Assembly: GCA_013425405.1 (NCBI GenBank)
Contig: JACCLF010000023.1
Coordinates: 1-49,566 of the forward strand
Direction of reading: 5' to 3'
Source of the DNA: Microcaldota archaeon
GTDB lineage: Archaea; Micrarchaeota; Micrarchaeia; Burarchaeales; Fermentimicrarchaeaceae
DNA length: 49,566 nucleotides
Shown one piece after another: positions 31,775 to 40,300 of the stretch; position 1 is the stretch's first letter; each line of letters starts with the position of its first letter. The translations under genes and the position numbers were made by a program. The notes under the pieces were generated by a model. The model did not search any database. It saw only the letters and a program-made list of their open reading frames with translations, and was not told the DNA's origin.

Positions 31775-31820
31775 GTTTGAAATTTCCCCCCGAATTTCAA
31801 GCCAAATTTCAAACCTTTTT
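31775..31820. terminator. perfect 11-bp inverted repeat with T-run
   Basis: GTTTGAAATTT (31775-31785) and AAATTTCAAAC (31804-31814) are perfect reverse complements separated by an 18-nt loop containing six consecutive C. The second arm is followed by CTTTTTCC. It lies in the 291-bp stretch between the GNAT gene and a membrane-protein gene. It may be a + strand terminator or a protein-binding site. The rest of this stretch up to 31960 shows no coding pattern. Confidence 0.5.
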
Positions 31821-31993
31821 CCAGCAGCCTGAAAAACCATTTTCACAAACCAATTTGTTTCATAAACATGGAATTTGATGCTCATGGGTGAAGCAAGCCA
31901 GCTTCCAAGGCAAAAGAGGGGTGAAAAAAGCGATTACGACGGGGAGGTTGATTATGGATTTGTATATAACATTTTTATATAGGAAGTAACTAA

Positions 31994-32389
31994 ATGAATT
32001 ACATGGTTGTGAGAACTGAGAAGCCAAAGGGTATTATTTCAAAGATATTAGAAGTTTCTATCTCACCAGAGAAGATGGAGAAACCAATCGAAATTCGTAA
32101 TGAGAAGACACAACTATTCCTTAATATTTTTTTTATTATTCTCCTCTCTCTTATTTTGTTGGGCGGGGCGTATTACCTCACCCAAAACTGGTTGATTGCC
32201 GTGATTATGGTGCCGCTGCTCATTCTTGTTATTACAATATTTCGTAAAGTAAAGCATATGTCTCTGAGTAAAGCAGTTGGCACAGCAGCAGTTTTAATCT
32301 TGGTACTGTTGTTAGGGGTGATTGCATGGTACCTCACCATAATCGCACTAATTGCTCTATTGTGGTATGCGGGAAAAGGTAGCTCATGA
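31994..32389 (+). CDS. hypothetical small membrane protein
   Basis: A 131-residue protein. A hydrophilic N-terminus (about 1-38, with EKMEKPIEIRNEK) is followed by two membrane segments (about 42-62 and 66-84), a basic loop FRKVKHMSLSK, and one long or two short hydrophobic segments (about 96-128). It has no known motif. TATA-like stretches, GTATATAAC and TTTATATAGG, lie 15-35 nt upstream. ATG 32003 is an alternative start. It is followed 18 nt later by an AbrB-like gene. Confidence 0.55.
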   Translation: MNYMVVRTEKPKGIISKILEVSISPEKMEKPIEIRNEKTQLFLNIFFIILLSLILLGGAYYLTQNWLIAVIMVPLLILVITIFRKVKHMSLSKAVGTAAVLILVLLLGVIAWYLTIIALIALLWYAGKGSS

Positions 32390-32407
32390 AATAAATTAGG
32401 TGGTTGA

Positions 32408-32596
32408 ATGAAAGAAAAAGAAACCCAAATCTACAAATTCGGGAGAGGGGGCTCATGCATCTACATCCCCATGGACATTTTCAAGGACAGCGCATTCCCC
32501 TTTGAAATAAACGAGAAGGTGAGGATGAGGATTGATGGAAGGAAGTTGATTATTGAGAAGCTGAAGGAAGAGGTGAAAGAAACTCAAACCCCGTAG
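32408..32596 (+). CDS. AbrB/SpoVT-like small DNA-binding protein
   Basis: A 62-residue protein. KFGRGGSCIYIPMDIFKDSA and FEINEKVRMRIDGRKLIIEK give the two halves of an AbrB swapped-hairpin domain (strand, I-P-x-x-hydrophobic helix, strands). AGGTGG precedes the ATG by 4 nt. It is likely an autoregulator or antitoxin-like protein. The only neighbour that could be a partner is the small membrane protein just upstream. It converges on, and directly abuts, the long methyltransferase-like gene. Confidence 0.68.
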   Translation: MKEKETQIYKFGRGGSCIYIPMDIFKDSAFPFEINEKVRMRIDGRKLIIEKLKEEVKETQTP

Positions 32597-34495
32597 TCAT
32601 TTCTCTTCATATGCGCTCCTTTCGAGTATTCCATCCAGTTTATTCAAATAATCGCCGTAATCCTCAACTTTTACGCATTCTTCTAGGAATTTTTTAAAGT
32701 CAACCTTCACAAGCTCTCCGTTATGCATCACATGGGCCTTGTAAGCTGACTCGTGCGGGACGAAAAGTGTGCTTCCGGAAACAATCACGCCGCCCTCTGC
32801 AAGCGCCGAGGTTACATTACCCCAGATGGTTCCTTTTGAATCAGTATCAAAGAATTTCATAACATCTTTTGTTATAATCAGTTGGCATTTCCCCCCAAGG
32901 TTGACCATCTCTCCCAGAGGGCCTCTTGTGGCATCATAGATGGCGACGAATTTCTTTAGCCCTTCTTCAATTTCGATTTCAGATGGGTTTGTGAGTATTA
33001 CTTTGGGGTTCTTGAAATTCTCATTTATATAATCAACAAAGCACTTTGAGAATAATCCTGAGGAAGTCCCCACATCAACAAACATGAATTGCCATTGGAA
33101 GAGATGTTTTTCTTTCGCAATTTCCAGGAAGGAGTTTATGAATTCCGTAGCCTCATCTGCTCGTATATTCTTGGTTTGGGTCAGGGTTTCGATTCTTCTT
33201 CCGAACTGCCCTTTGTATTCCGCCCAGATTGCATCTAGAGCAGACGACTCCCCAACCACCTCCTGGCGGGATTCTGCAACTTTCTTCAGGTCTAGGTATC
33301 TTATCATGGTGACATTCGCAAGCTCTGGGAAGCCGCCTGATTTTTCTGCAATATCCGGAGCATAGTATGGGATGGGAGGCTTGTTTTCAGAAGCTCTGAA
33401 ATCATTGAGCATCTTAATTGGGTCCAGCAACAATTCCGCGTGGGAGAACAGGTCGTAATAGCCCTTGCTTCTCCTCTCAGAGACTGAGCTTTCGATAAGA
33501 AGACAGAATCCCTCATCCTCCGACATCTTTTTGGCGAATGCAACAGCACCGGCATGCCAGCTAAGATTGGAGCTAACCTCAATTTTGAAGTTTCGGTATG
33601 GTTCTGAGCCACTCTCAGGGGACAGAGCTTTCTGGAATGGGTCGCTTTTCCTCTCAAAATCCTTTAGGTATTTTATGAATTCATCTACTGTGTCTTTTGG
33701 TGCCACTTCGTAATTGGTTTCAAGGAGGAGCTGTTTTAATTTATCGGAGATTGTTTTGAGCGTCCATTCGGGCTTGTCATAGACGAAAAGCTTCTTATCA
33801 CTTGGCAAACCTATAGAGAAATCAGGTGCCTCAACCTCATCATACTTAGTTTCAAGATTGGGCAGAATTTTTGATAGATCATTAACAATTGTAGTGAATT
33901 GTTCCTTACTGGGCGGGTGTTCTTTCTTGTTCATTAGCACTACAAATATTTCAAAGAGATGCTCGGGGTTTATTCCTCTTTCAACACAAACCTTGCCCAA
34001 TTCCACACATTGCGCAAGTCCATCCCCAACAGCATTTGCAAGTTCTGCCGTGACCTTGATTACATTGTCTTCATTAATTCTCACCGAGGGGGTGAACGCC
34101 CTCCTATTCCAGTTGTTAAGTCTCTCAATAAGGGGGAGGGATTTAAGGAGTTGTTCGGGTGAGGTGGTTCGTGATAATTTTTCAGTATTCTTAAGAAGCC
34201 ACTGATCTGGAGATTTTTCCAGCTCTTCCACGATTCTGTTAAGAGTCTCCTCCTCGCCTTTGTGCTTGGAGAGATTTGCTATGATTAACACTGCATCTGA
34301 CGGATTTTCCTTTTTTGCCGAGATGCGCTCGCATATCAATGCAGCCCTCTCAAGAAGTTTTTCATCCATCCCCCTGCATGCTTCGCTCACTTCCTTAGAA
34401 GTGAAACTCTCCACTCGTGTGAGGAGCATGTCATTCTTGCTCTTTATAACATCGAGCGGGTTTTCCTTTTGCGGTTTCTGAGCTATGTCGCCCAT
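32597..34495 (-). CDS. methyltransferase-like protein with long helical N-terminal region
   Basis: About 632 aa from ATG 34495; the in-frame GTG at 34501 is an alternative. Residues 1-280 are helical, possibly solenoid-like, and unrecognised. Residues 290-630 align along their length with the protein at 26872-27933: FKIEVSSNLSWHAGAVAFAK, motif I FVDVGTSSGLFSKCF, ILTNPSEIEIEEGL, and LIITKDVMKFFDTDSKGTIW. The Rossmann motif I suggests SAM binding; the substrate is unknown. Its promoter region carries inverted copies of a 19-bp motif shared with 30746-30764. No signal or membrane segment is present. Confidence 0.65.
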   Translation of the reverse strand: MGDIAQKPQKENPLDVIKSKNDMLLTRVESFTSKEVSEACRGMDEKLLERAALICERISAKKENPSDAVLIIANLSKHKGEEETLNRIVEELEKSPDQWLLKNTEKLSRTTSPEQLLKSLPLIERLNNWNRRAFTPSVRINEDNVIKVTAELANAVGDGLAQCVELGKVCVERGINPEHLFEIFVVLMNKKEHPPSKEQFTTIVNDLSKILPNLETKYDEVEAPDFSIGLPSDKKLFVYDKPEWTLKTISDKLKQLLLETNYEVAPKDTVDEFIKYLKDFERKSDPFQKALSPESGSEPYRNFKIEVSSNLSWHAGAVAFAKKMSEDEGFCLLIESSVSERRSKGYYDLFSHAELLLDPIKMLNDFRASENKPPIPYYAPDIAEKSGGFPELANVTMIRYLDLKKVAESRQEVVGESSALDAIWAEYKGQFGRRIETLTQTKNIRADEATEFINSFLEIAKEKHLFQWQFMFVDVGTSSGLFSKCFVDYINENFKNPKVILTNPSEIEIEEGLKKFVAIYDATRGPLGEMVNLGGKCQLIITKDVMKFFDTDSKGTIWGNVTSALAEGGVIVSGSTLFVPHESAYKAHVMHNGELVKVDFKKFLEECVKVEDYGDYLNKLDGILERSAYEEK

Positions 34496-34552
34496 ATTCA
34501 CCAGTTAAATTACGAGTTTATAGTATATTAAAGTTTTGAGAAGAAATTCTTT

Positions 34553-34644
34553 TATAATCTAAAACTATATTGGAATTTCTAAAACTATTTATGCTATGGA
34601 TGGTTCGGCAGGGGGAGAATTGATGATTTCTAATATAGTTTTAG
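34553..34644. promoter_or_regulatory. inverted motif pair upstream of the long methyltransferase-like gene
   Basis: TATAATCTAAAACTATAT (34553-34570) is the reverse complement of a sequence closely matching 30753-30770. ATTTCTAATATAGTTTTAG (34626-34644) matches 30746-30764 with one mismatch. A third partial copy, TTTCTAAAACTATTTAT, lies between them (34576-34592). The TATA box of the gene (about 34515-34530) is just downstream on the minus strand, so this is probably an operator or enhancer-like site. Confidence 0.5.
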
Positions 34645-34698
34645 TATTTCTAAAAGATATTTGGAATAACGGGAAGGGCCCCTCTGAGCCCTATGCGT

Positions 34699-35898
34699 CT
34701 ATTCCTCTTCCTTCTTCTTTCGAACCTTTTTCTCCTCTGGAAGCTTCTCCTGCAGGAGAATGTTGGGGACTCTCTTGCTCCTCCTTGTGTATTCGCCGGC
34801 TGCAACTGCCAGAATGCCCGGTATGAGGAGCAGGAGTAGCTCGTAAAGCCACTTTAAGGTTGGATTGTTGCTGTAGAGGAAGTCGTTGAATCCTATGAGG
34901 AATACTCCAACGGCAGGAGCGAGCAGCACAACCCCGCATAGGAACATTGATGTGGTGAAGCCTGTTGTCTCTTCCCCATCCTTGCTTGCGAGATTATCGC
35001 CAATGAGGGAGAATGCAATTCCAAGAACTGCGTACACTGCAGATTCAATAAACCAGTTTATGCTCTTTGTTCCGTAGTCTCTGTATATCCAGTCAAAGGA
35101 ATAGAAGATGTACACTCCGAGCATCATGAGCAGGAAAACCACTCCGAGAGAAGCTGTGGGGAAGGAGAAAATTGATTTCGTCACTCCTTCTTCCCTCTTT
35201 ATCTTCTCGCTCGTTTTGAGGAGGAAGTAGGCCATGAAGCCGAAGATGAATGTCTCAATGAGCCAGGCAAGACTCTGCCGGTAGTCTGTATAGTTTGTCA
35301 AATATAGGAATGAGTGGAAGCCGGATACAAAGAGAAGGAAAGTTGAGAGCAGCAGAAAAACTCCGAGAGGAGTTGTTGCAGAGGGAATTGTTGAGTGCGT
35401 TTCATTGGCCTCCTTTCTAGTGTACTCCGCACCGTACATCAGGCCGAGCCCAATTATGCCGTATACAACGAACTGAATCAGCCAGCCGTACTGCTGCCCG
35501 AAGGTTGGTGGCTTAGTGGTTTCGTATGTTGTGAATGTGAGCAGGTCATGCAAGCCCATCACAAGGCTGTAGAGGCTCATGAAGAGAAAGATTATTCCGA
35601 CAATTGCAAGGATAGTTGGGATGTTTGCCTTTATTTTCTCTCTCAAATCACTAAGAGACCAGAGGAATATGATGATTCCAATGATGAAGGAAACAAGAAA
35701 ACCTGCCGATGCAAGCGGGTTGTATACATGGTAGCGGCCGCCTGCTGCGATATTCCCAGCCATTTCAGTCCCACCACCCGTTCCTCCAGCAGGCGTCATT
35801 TCTGCAGGGCTGAGAACCCCGAGGTAGAAGAAACTCATACCGAAAAACGCCACGAAAACTAAAGCAACAACTACCAACCATATGGGTTTGTTTTCCAT
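34699..35898 (-). CDS. polytopic membrane protein with four internal repeats
   Basis: A 399-residue membrane protein from ATG 35898, preceded by TTGGTGGT. After one N-terminal helix and a Gly-rich external loop (36-55), it has about ten more membrane segments. Residues 93-162, 175-233, 247-303 and 316-373 are copies of a two-helix unit. Each has a first helix ending in a short G/F-x-H/D/N-D/S/W-x-LY-type turn, then W-L/F-I/Y-E/Q opening the second helix, and two units end in EYTRK/R. This resembles DUF5671-type repeats. The highly charged C-terminus is cytoplasmic. Function unknown. Confidence 0.68.
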   Translation of the reverse strand: MENKPIWLVVVALVFVAFFGMSFFYLGVLSPAEMTPAGGTGGGTEMAGNIAAGGRYHVYNPLASAGFLVSFIIGIIIFLWSLSDLREKIKANIPTILAIVGIIFLFMSLYSLVMGLHDLLTFTTYETTKPPTFGQQYGWLIQFVVYGIIGLGLMYGAEYTRKEANETHSTIPSATTPLGVFLLLSTFLLFVSGFHSFLYLTNYTDYRQSLAWLIETFIFGFMAYFLLKTSEKIKREEGVTKSIFSFPTASLGVVFLLMMLGVYIFYSFDWIYRDYGTKSINWFIESAVYAVLGIAFSLIGDNLASKDGEETTGFTTSMFLCGVVLLAPAVGVFLIGFNDFLYSNNPTLKWLYELLLLLIPGILAVAAGEYTRRSKRVPNILLQEKLPEEKKVRKKKEEE

Positions 35899-35948
35899 TG
35901 GAACCACCAAGTAGGTATACAGAAATGTAGTTATTATTCCTTTCCGTT

Positions 35949-36137
35949 TCATTCGGTCTTTCTCTTGAAATGGATGGCGCCATGAGGGCAGTTGAGTGCG
36001 CATACCTTGCAGCCTGTGCATGCTGAGGGTTTTACAATTGTCGGGTTGTCCAAAGTGAGTTCAAAAACTCCTGCCGGGCAGGCTGAGACGCACGCGCCGC
36101 ATGATGCACAGCGTCTTTTTTCAATGTTTGGGAGCAT
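35949..36137 (-). CDS. 2[4Fe-4S] ferredoxin
   Basis: A 62-residue bacterial-type ferredoxin. Both motifs are canonical: CASCGACVSACP and CTGCKVCALNCP, each CxxCxxCxxxCP, separated by a beta-rich linker. It would carry two 4Fe-4S clusters for low-potential electron transfer. I prefer ATG 36137, which gives MLPNIEKRR just before the first Cys and lies about 26 nt after CATAAATACC; the ATG at 36170 would add 11 residues. It is upstream of the membrane-protein gene on the same strand. Confidence 0.9.
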   Translation of the reverse strand: MLPNIEKRRCASCGACVSACPAGVFELTLDNPTIVKPSACTGCKVCALNCPHGAIHFKRKTE

Positions 36138-36239
36138 GAGGTGTTTTTTGTTGAGCAGGTATTTATGCATTTGTCAGTAATGCTTATATAATCCAAGAAA
36201 ATAAAATTTCTGGGTGAACTTGTTTACGGAGGTGGGCAC

Positions 36240-36665
36240 TTGTTATATCTTTACACCGGGGAAGGAGGCGGCAAGACGACTGCTGCCCTGGGGCTTGCTC
36301 TGAGGTCTGTGGGGCACGGGCACAAGGTTGTGGTGATTCAGTTCATGAAAGGCAGGAAGGATATTGGGGAGTACAAAATAGCGAGGAGGCTGCACCCAAA
36401 TTACGAGATTCACCAGTTCGGCAGGGAGGAATTTGTAGATTTGAAGAATCCTGCAAAGGAGGACAGGGAGCTTGCTGAGAATGGTTTGAAGTTTGTAAGA
36501 GAGGTTTTGGGGAGAAGACCAAACCTGCTTGTGCTTGACGAGCTGAACCTTGCGGTCGCCGCGGGGCTTGTGAAAATTGAGGATGTGATGAAACTGCTTG
36601 ATGAGGCTCCAAAGGACATGGTGATAGCAATAACCGGGAGGCAGGCTCCAAAGGAGCTCATCTAG
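36240..36665 (+). CDS. btuR: cob(I)alamin adenosyltransferase, BtuR/CobA type, ended by in-frame TAG
   Basis: This enzyme makes adenosylcobalamin from cob(I)alamin and ATP. The P-loop GEGGGKTT (7-14) follows LYLYTG, and VVVIQFMKGR, the DELNLAVAAGLV segment and ITGRQAPKELI follow, as in BtuR. TTG 36240 is the start: GGAGGTG ends 5 nt upstream and no ATG fits. The frame stops at TAG 36663-36665, but the typical C-terminal segment continues in the same frame to 36749. A GAG-to-TAG change would explain this. It precedes nrdR and the B12-dependent nrdJ, an apt context. Confidence 0.85.
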   Translation: MLYLYTGEGGGKTTAALGLALRSVGHGHKVVVIQFMKGRKDIGEYKIARRLHPNYEIHQFGREEFVDLKNPAKEDRELAENGLKFVREVLGRRPNLLVLDELNLAVAAGLVKIEDVMKLLDEAPKDMVIAITGRQAPKELI

Positions 36666-36749
36666 ATGGCGGATTTTGTGAATGAGGTGAAGGATATAAA
36701 GCATCCTTACGGGAAGGGCATTCCCGCGCAGGAGGGCATACAGTACTGA
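36666..36749 (+). pseudogene. detached C-terminal tail of the cobalamin adenosyltransferase
   Basis: Directly after the TAG, in the same frame, 27 codons read MADFVNEVKDIKHPYGKGIP and then AQEGIQY, followed by TGA. This matches the standard BtuR ending (M-A-D-x-V-x-E-M-K-x-I-K-H-P-Y, then G-I-x-A-Q-x-G-I-x-x). It is either read through, restarted at the ATG that follows the TAG, or dead. Confidence 0.7.
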
Positions 36750-36758
36750 GGTGGAAGA

Positions 36759-37223
36759 ATGAGATGCCCCTACTGCTCTAATGCAAAAACAAATGTGATA
36801 GATTCGCGCGATGTGGGCGAGCTAGAGATTACCAGGAGGAGGAGGCAGTGCAGGAAATGCAAGAAGAGGTTCACTACGTATGAGCGAGTGGAAACAATTG
36901 ATTTGGTTGTGATAAAGAAGGATGGGAGGAGGGAGAAGTTTTACAGGGATAAGCTGCTCGCTGGCGTGCAGAAGGCATGCGAGAAGAGGCCCATAAGTCA
37001 GGAGAAAATTGAGAGTTCGGTTGAGGAAGTTGAAAGGGAGCTCAGAAACATGGAGACACTGGAAGTGGAGAGCAGCAAGATTGGGGGGCTGGTCATGAAG
37101 AAGCTGAAGAGGCTTGATAAGGTTGCTTACATAAGGTTTGCCTCGGTGTATCGCTCCTTTGCGGATATTGAATCGTTTGAGAATGAGCTAAGGGCGATGA
37201 GAAGAAAGCTGAAAAGAAGGTAA
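36759..37223 (+). CDS. nrdR: transcriptional repressor NrdR
   Basis: NrdR senses dATP/ATP and represses ribonucleotide reductase genes. The N-terminal zinc ribbon is CPYC (Cys3, Cys6) and CRKC (Cys31, Cys34), with TNVIDSRDVGE and ITRRRRQ between. The ATP-cone domain follows: VVIKKDGRREKFYRDKLLAG, RPISQEKIE and VAYIRFASVYRSF. At 154 aa the length is normal. NrdR is mainly bacterial, and its presence in an archaeon next to nrdJ suggests acquisition with the target. It is 9 nt after the adenosyltransferase remnant and 102 nt before the nrdJ start. Confidence 0.94.
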   Translation: MRCPYCSNAKTNVIDSRDVGELEITRRRRQCRKCKKRFTTYERVETIDLVVIKKDGRREKFYRDKLLAGVQKACEKRPISQEKIESSVEEVERELRNMETLEVESSKIGGLVMKKLKRLDKVAYIRFASVYRSFADIESFENELRAMRRKLKRR

Positions 37224-37240
37224 ATCCTGAAAACGCAAGG

Positions 37241-37298
37241 TTTAAATAAATCACGATATATAGTATTTAGGCTTCTATTGAACTACTATAGGTTGTGT
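37241..37298 (+). promoter_or_regulatory. nrdJ promoter with tandem NrdR-box-like sites
   Basis: TTTAAATAAA (37241-37250) is the TATA box. Immediately after it, TCACGATATATAGTAT (37251-37266) matches the bacterial NrdR-box consensus ACACWATATATWGTGT at 13 of 16 positions. CTACTATAGGTTGTGT (37283-37298) matches at 12 of 16. They start 32 bp apart, about three helical turns, the spacing typical of NrdR-box pairs. Binding would block the preinitiation complex and transcription start. Confidence 0.65.
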
Positions 37299-37324
37299 TG
37301 AGCGTATATTATGAAGGTGATGGG

Positions 37325-40300
37325 ATGGAGGGAAAGGCGACGGTTACTCAGATTAAAAAAAGGGAAGGGAAGATTGTTGAGTTTGACAAGAGCAAAATAA
37401 CAAACGCTATTTTCAAGGCTGCAGTCGCAGTTGGAGGGGAGGACAGGGAGACTGCAGAGAAGCTTGCGGATAAGGTTGTTGAAATTGTGAATGAGAATTT
37501 TGCAGGAAAGGTTCCGACAGTTGAGGATGTGCAGGATACTGTTGAGAAGGTGCTCATTGAGAACGGGCACGCCAAAACTGCAAAAGCGTATATTCTCTAC
37601 AGGCAGAAGCGAGCTATTCTCAGGGAGCTGAAGGCCGAGCTGCTCAATGTTCCCGTGGATGAGGTGGACAACAAACTCACTGTGAATGCAATAAAAGTTT
37701 TAGAGAGAAGGTATTTGAAGAAGGATAAGAACGGGAATGTGGTTGAGACTCCCAAGCAGATGTTCAGGAGGGTCGCAAAGGCTATTGCGCTTGTTGATAT
37801 GTTCTACGACAAGAACGTTGACACACTGCAGATGGAGGAGGAGTTTTATAATGCTATGATTAACCTGGAGTTCCTTCCCAATTCTCCAACTCTGATGAAT
37901 GCTGGCACGGAAATAGGACAGCTCTCTGCATGCTTCGTGCTTCCCATTGATGATTCCATCGAGAGCATATTCAATGCGGTGAAAAATACTGCATTGATTC
38001 ACCAGAGTGGAGGGGGCTGCATTTCGGAAGGCTCAAAAGTTTTCACAACGATGTGCGGTATAGAAAATATAGAAATTGTATACGGAAAATGCGCTAAGGA
38101 AAGGCAGCCTTTGAAGGATAAGTCATGCGAATGGATAGATATATCTGATAAAAATATTCATACTCTTGCGTTTAATCCAAACAACAATACATTCTACAAT
38201 GATAAAATAACCAGGATATGGAAATACCTGAAAGTCAATCCTGCATGTAACATTGAGACATCGGGACCGCAGATAATTACAAGCCCATGGCACCCCTTCT
38301 TTGTCTTAACCCCTGAAGGTCTTATTAAAGAGAAAAGGGCTGATGAGTTGCAGGTTCAAGATATTGTTGTTAGAGCTAACGATACCATTCTTCCTGCTTG
38401 GCCATTTGAATCTTATAATAGCATATCTGGCATAAATGTAGATGAAGATATTGCATGGTTGTTGGGCTTCTGGACTGGGGATGGCTCTGTTGGGAATTCG
38501 AAAAATGGTCTACGTTTCCGCTTATTTGACGGTAGAACAGATTGCCTAAAAAAAGCTCAAAGAATATTGGATAAGAAATTTGGGATAAATGTAAAAATCC
38601 AAAAGGATAGCAGAGGCGAGGCGTACAGCTTAACCACAACGAATAAAGATTTCGTCAATAACTGGCTTAGTCTCAATAATGGAATTGTTGGTTCAAAAGA
38701 GGGCAAACTAACTATACCTTCCTTCATTATAAAATCTCCATTGAAGGTTGTTTGCTCATACTTGGCTGGACTCATAGATTCTGATGGTTATGTTGATAAC
38801 AGAAATTCAAGAGTCTCTTTTGCCACTACATCCTATGCGCTAGCAGAGCAGCTTATTTACATCTTGTCTTTACTAACCCTAGACCCAAAAGTTCGAAGAA
38901 GGCTTCCGTATGGGAACGGTAAACGCATTGTTTACGATGTCACCTTTTCAACATGCGAGAGAGCGGGCAAGCTAAAGGAACTTTTATTGCCCTATATGTA
39001 TGATAGTTTTAAGAAGGAAAGACTTACCAATCAAAAAATTTCAAAGGTTGGAAAAGCAAGTTGCCTGCCAATAAAATTTGAGTTCATCGAGCAGTTCCTT
39101 AATGAGCTTGAGATAGGAACTCATTCAACAGCCATACATAAAAAACCCGTGCATATTAGCAATAAAAAGTTCTGGTTACATCGCTTAAGATGGGGGCTTG
39201 GTATTAACAGATTGTATCTCCTTAGAGTCTTGCAAGAACTCTATAAAGTAAGTAAAAACAAGGATAGTAAGGAAAAAATTGCTAATTTAATAAAGGTAGT
39301 GCAAACTTGTGTTGTTGTTAAAAAAATCACGAAGGTTGCTACAACTCGGCCGTTCTATGATTTCACAGTTGAGAAGCATCAGAACTATCTTGCCGGCATA
39401 AATGGATTTTCCGTAGTTCACAACACGGGCTTCTCTTTCTCAAAACTGAGGCCGAAGGGGGATGTGGTGAAGTCAACCGGAGGAATTGCCAGCGGCCCTG
39501 TCTCTTTTATGAGGGTGTTTGATGTTTCAACTGATGTAATAAAGCAAGGGGGAAAAAGGAGAGGAGCCAACATGGGGATGCTCAGAGTGGATCATCCGGA
39601 TATATTGGAGTTTATAACTGCCAAGAGCAGCACACACGCATTGAACAATTTCAACATATCCGTTGCAGTGACTGATAAATTCATGGATGCCGTGGAGAAG
39701 GATGAGGATTATGACTTATTGAATCCCAGGAGTGGAACGCCGGTTGACAAGCTGTCTGCAAAAAAAGTTTTCAAGCTAATAGTGCAGCAGGCATGGAAGA
39801 ACGGCGAGCCCGGGGTGGTTTTCATAGACAAGATAAATGCTGCAAACCCGACTCCTTCCCTGGGGCAGATTGAGAGCACTAATCCATGTATAGCTGGTGA
39901 TTCTCTCGTATCAACTGCAAATGGAATGGAGAGAATGGAAGAACTAGCCAGTGCGGGAGAAGCGGAAGTGTGTGTGGATAACCGAATGCTTGCAATGAGT
40001 GCTGTTTCTAGCGATGGTGAAAGGGCAGTCAGCAGAACAGGAACCTCGCTGAGCCATGTCAGTCGGATATGGATGAGCGGCATGAAAAATACTATGAAGT
40101 TTGTCACAAGGAGCGGTTTGAGTATTGTCGCAACACCAGATCACAGAGTAATGACTACGGAAGGGTGGGTGGAGCTGGGGAAGCTGGTGCCTGGGAGACA
40201 TGGGGTGTTTGTGCAGGGTGGCGGGCTTGACGAAGTTGCAGAAGTCTCGCCGTTTGGAGTGATTCCTGTTTACGACTTGACAGAGCCGAGAACACATTCA

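Noticed and set aside
34560-34826. Plus-strand frame over the promoter of the long methyltransferase-like gene
   Set aside because: It overlaps antisense to the real membrane gene and contains repeated AT motifs; composition is not coding-like.
36663-36665. TAG in the adenosyltransferase as a pyrrolysine codon
   Set aside because: TAG ends other genes in the window, the position is normally Glu and not a catalytic residue, and no pyl genes are seen here; a nonsense change or error is simpler.
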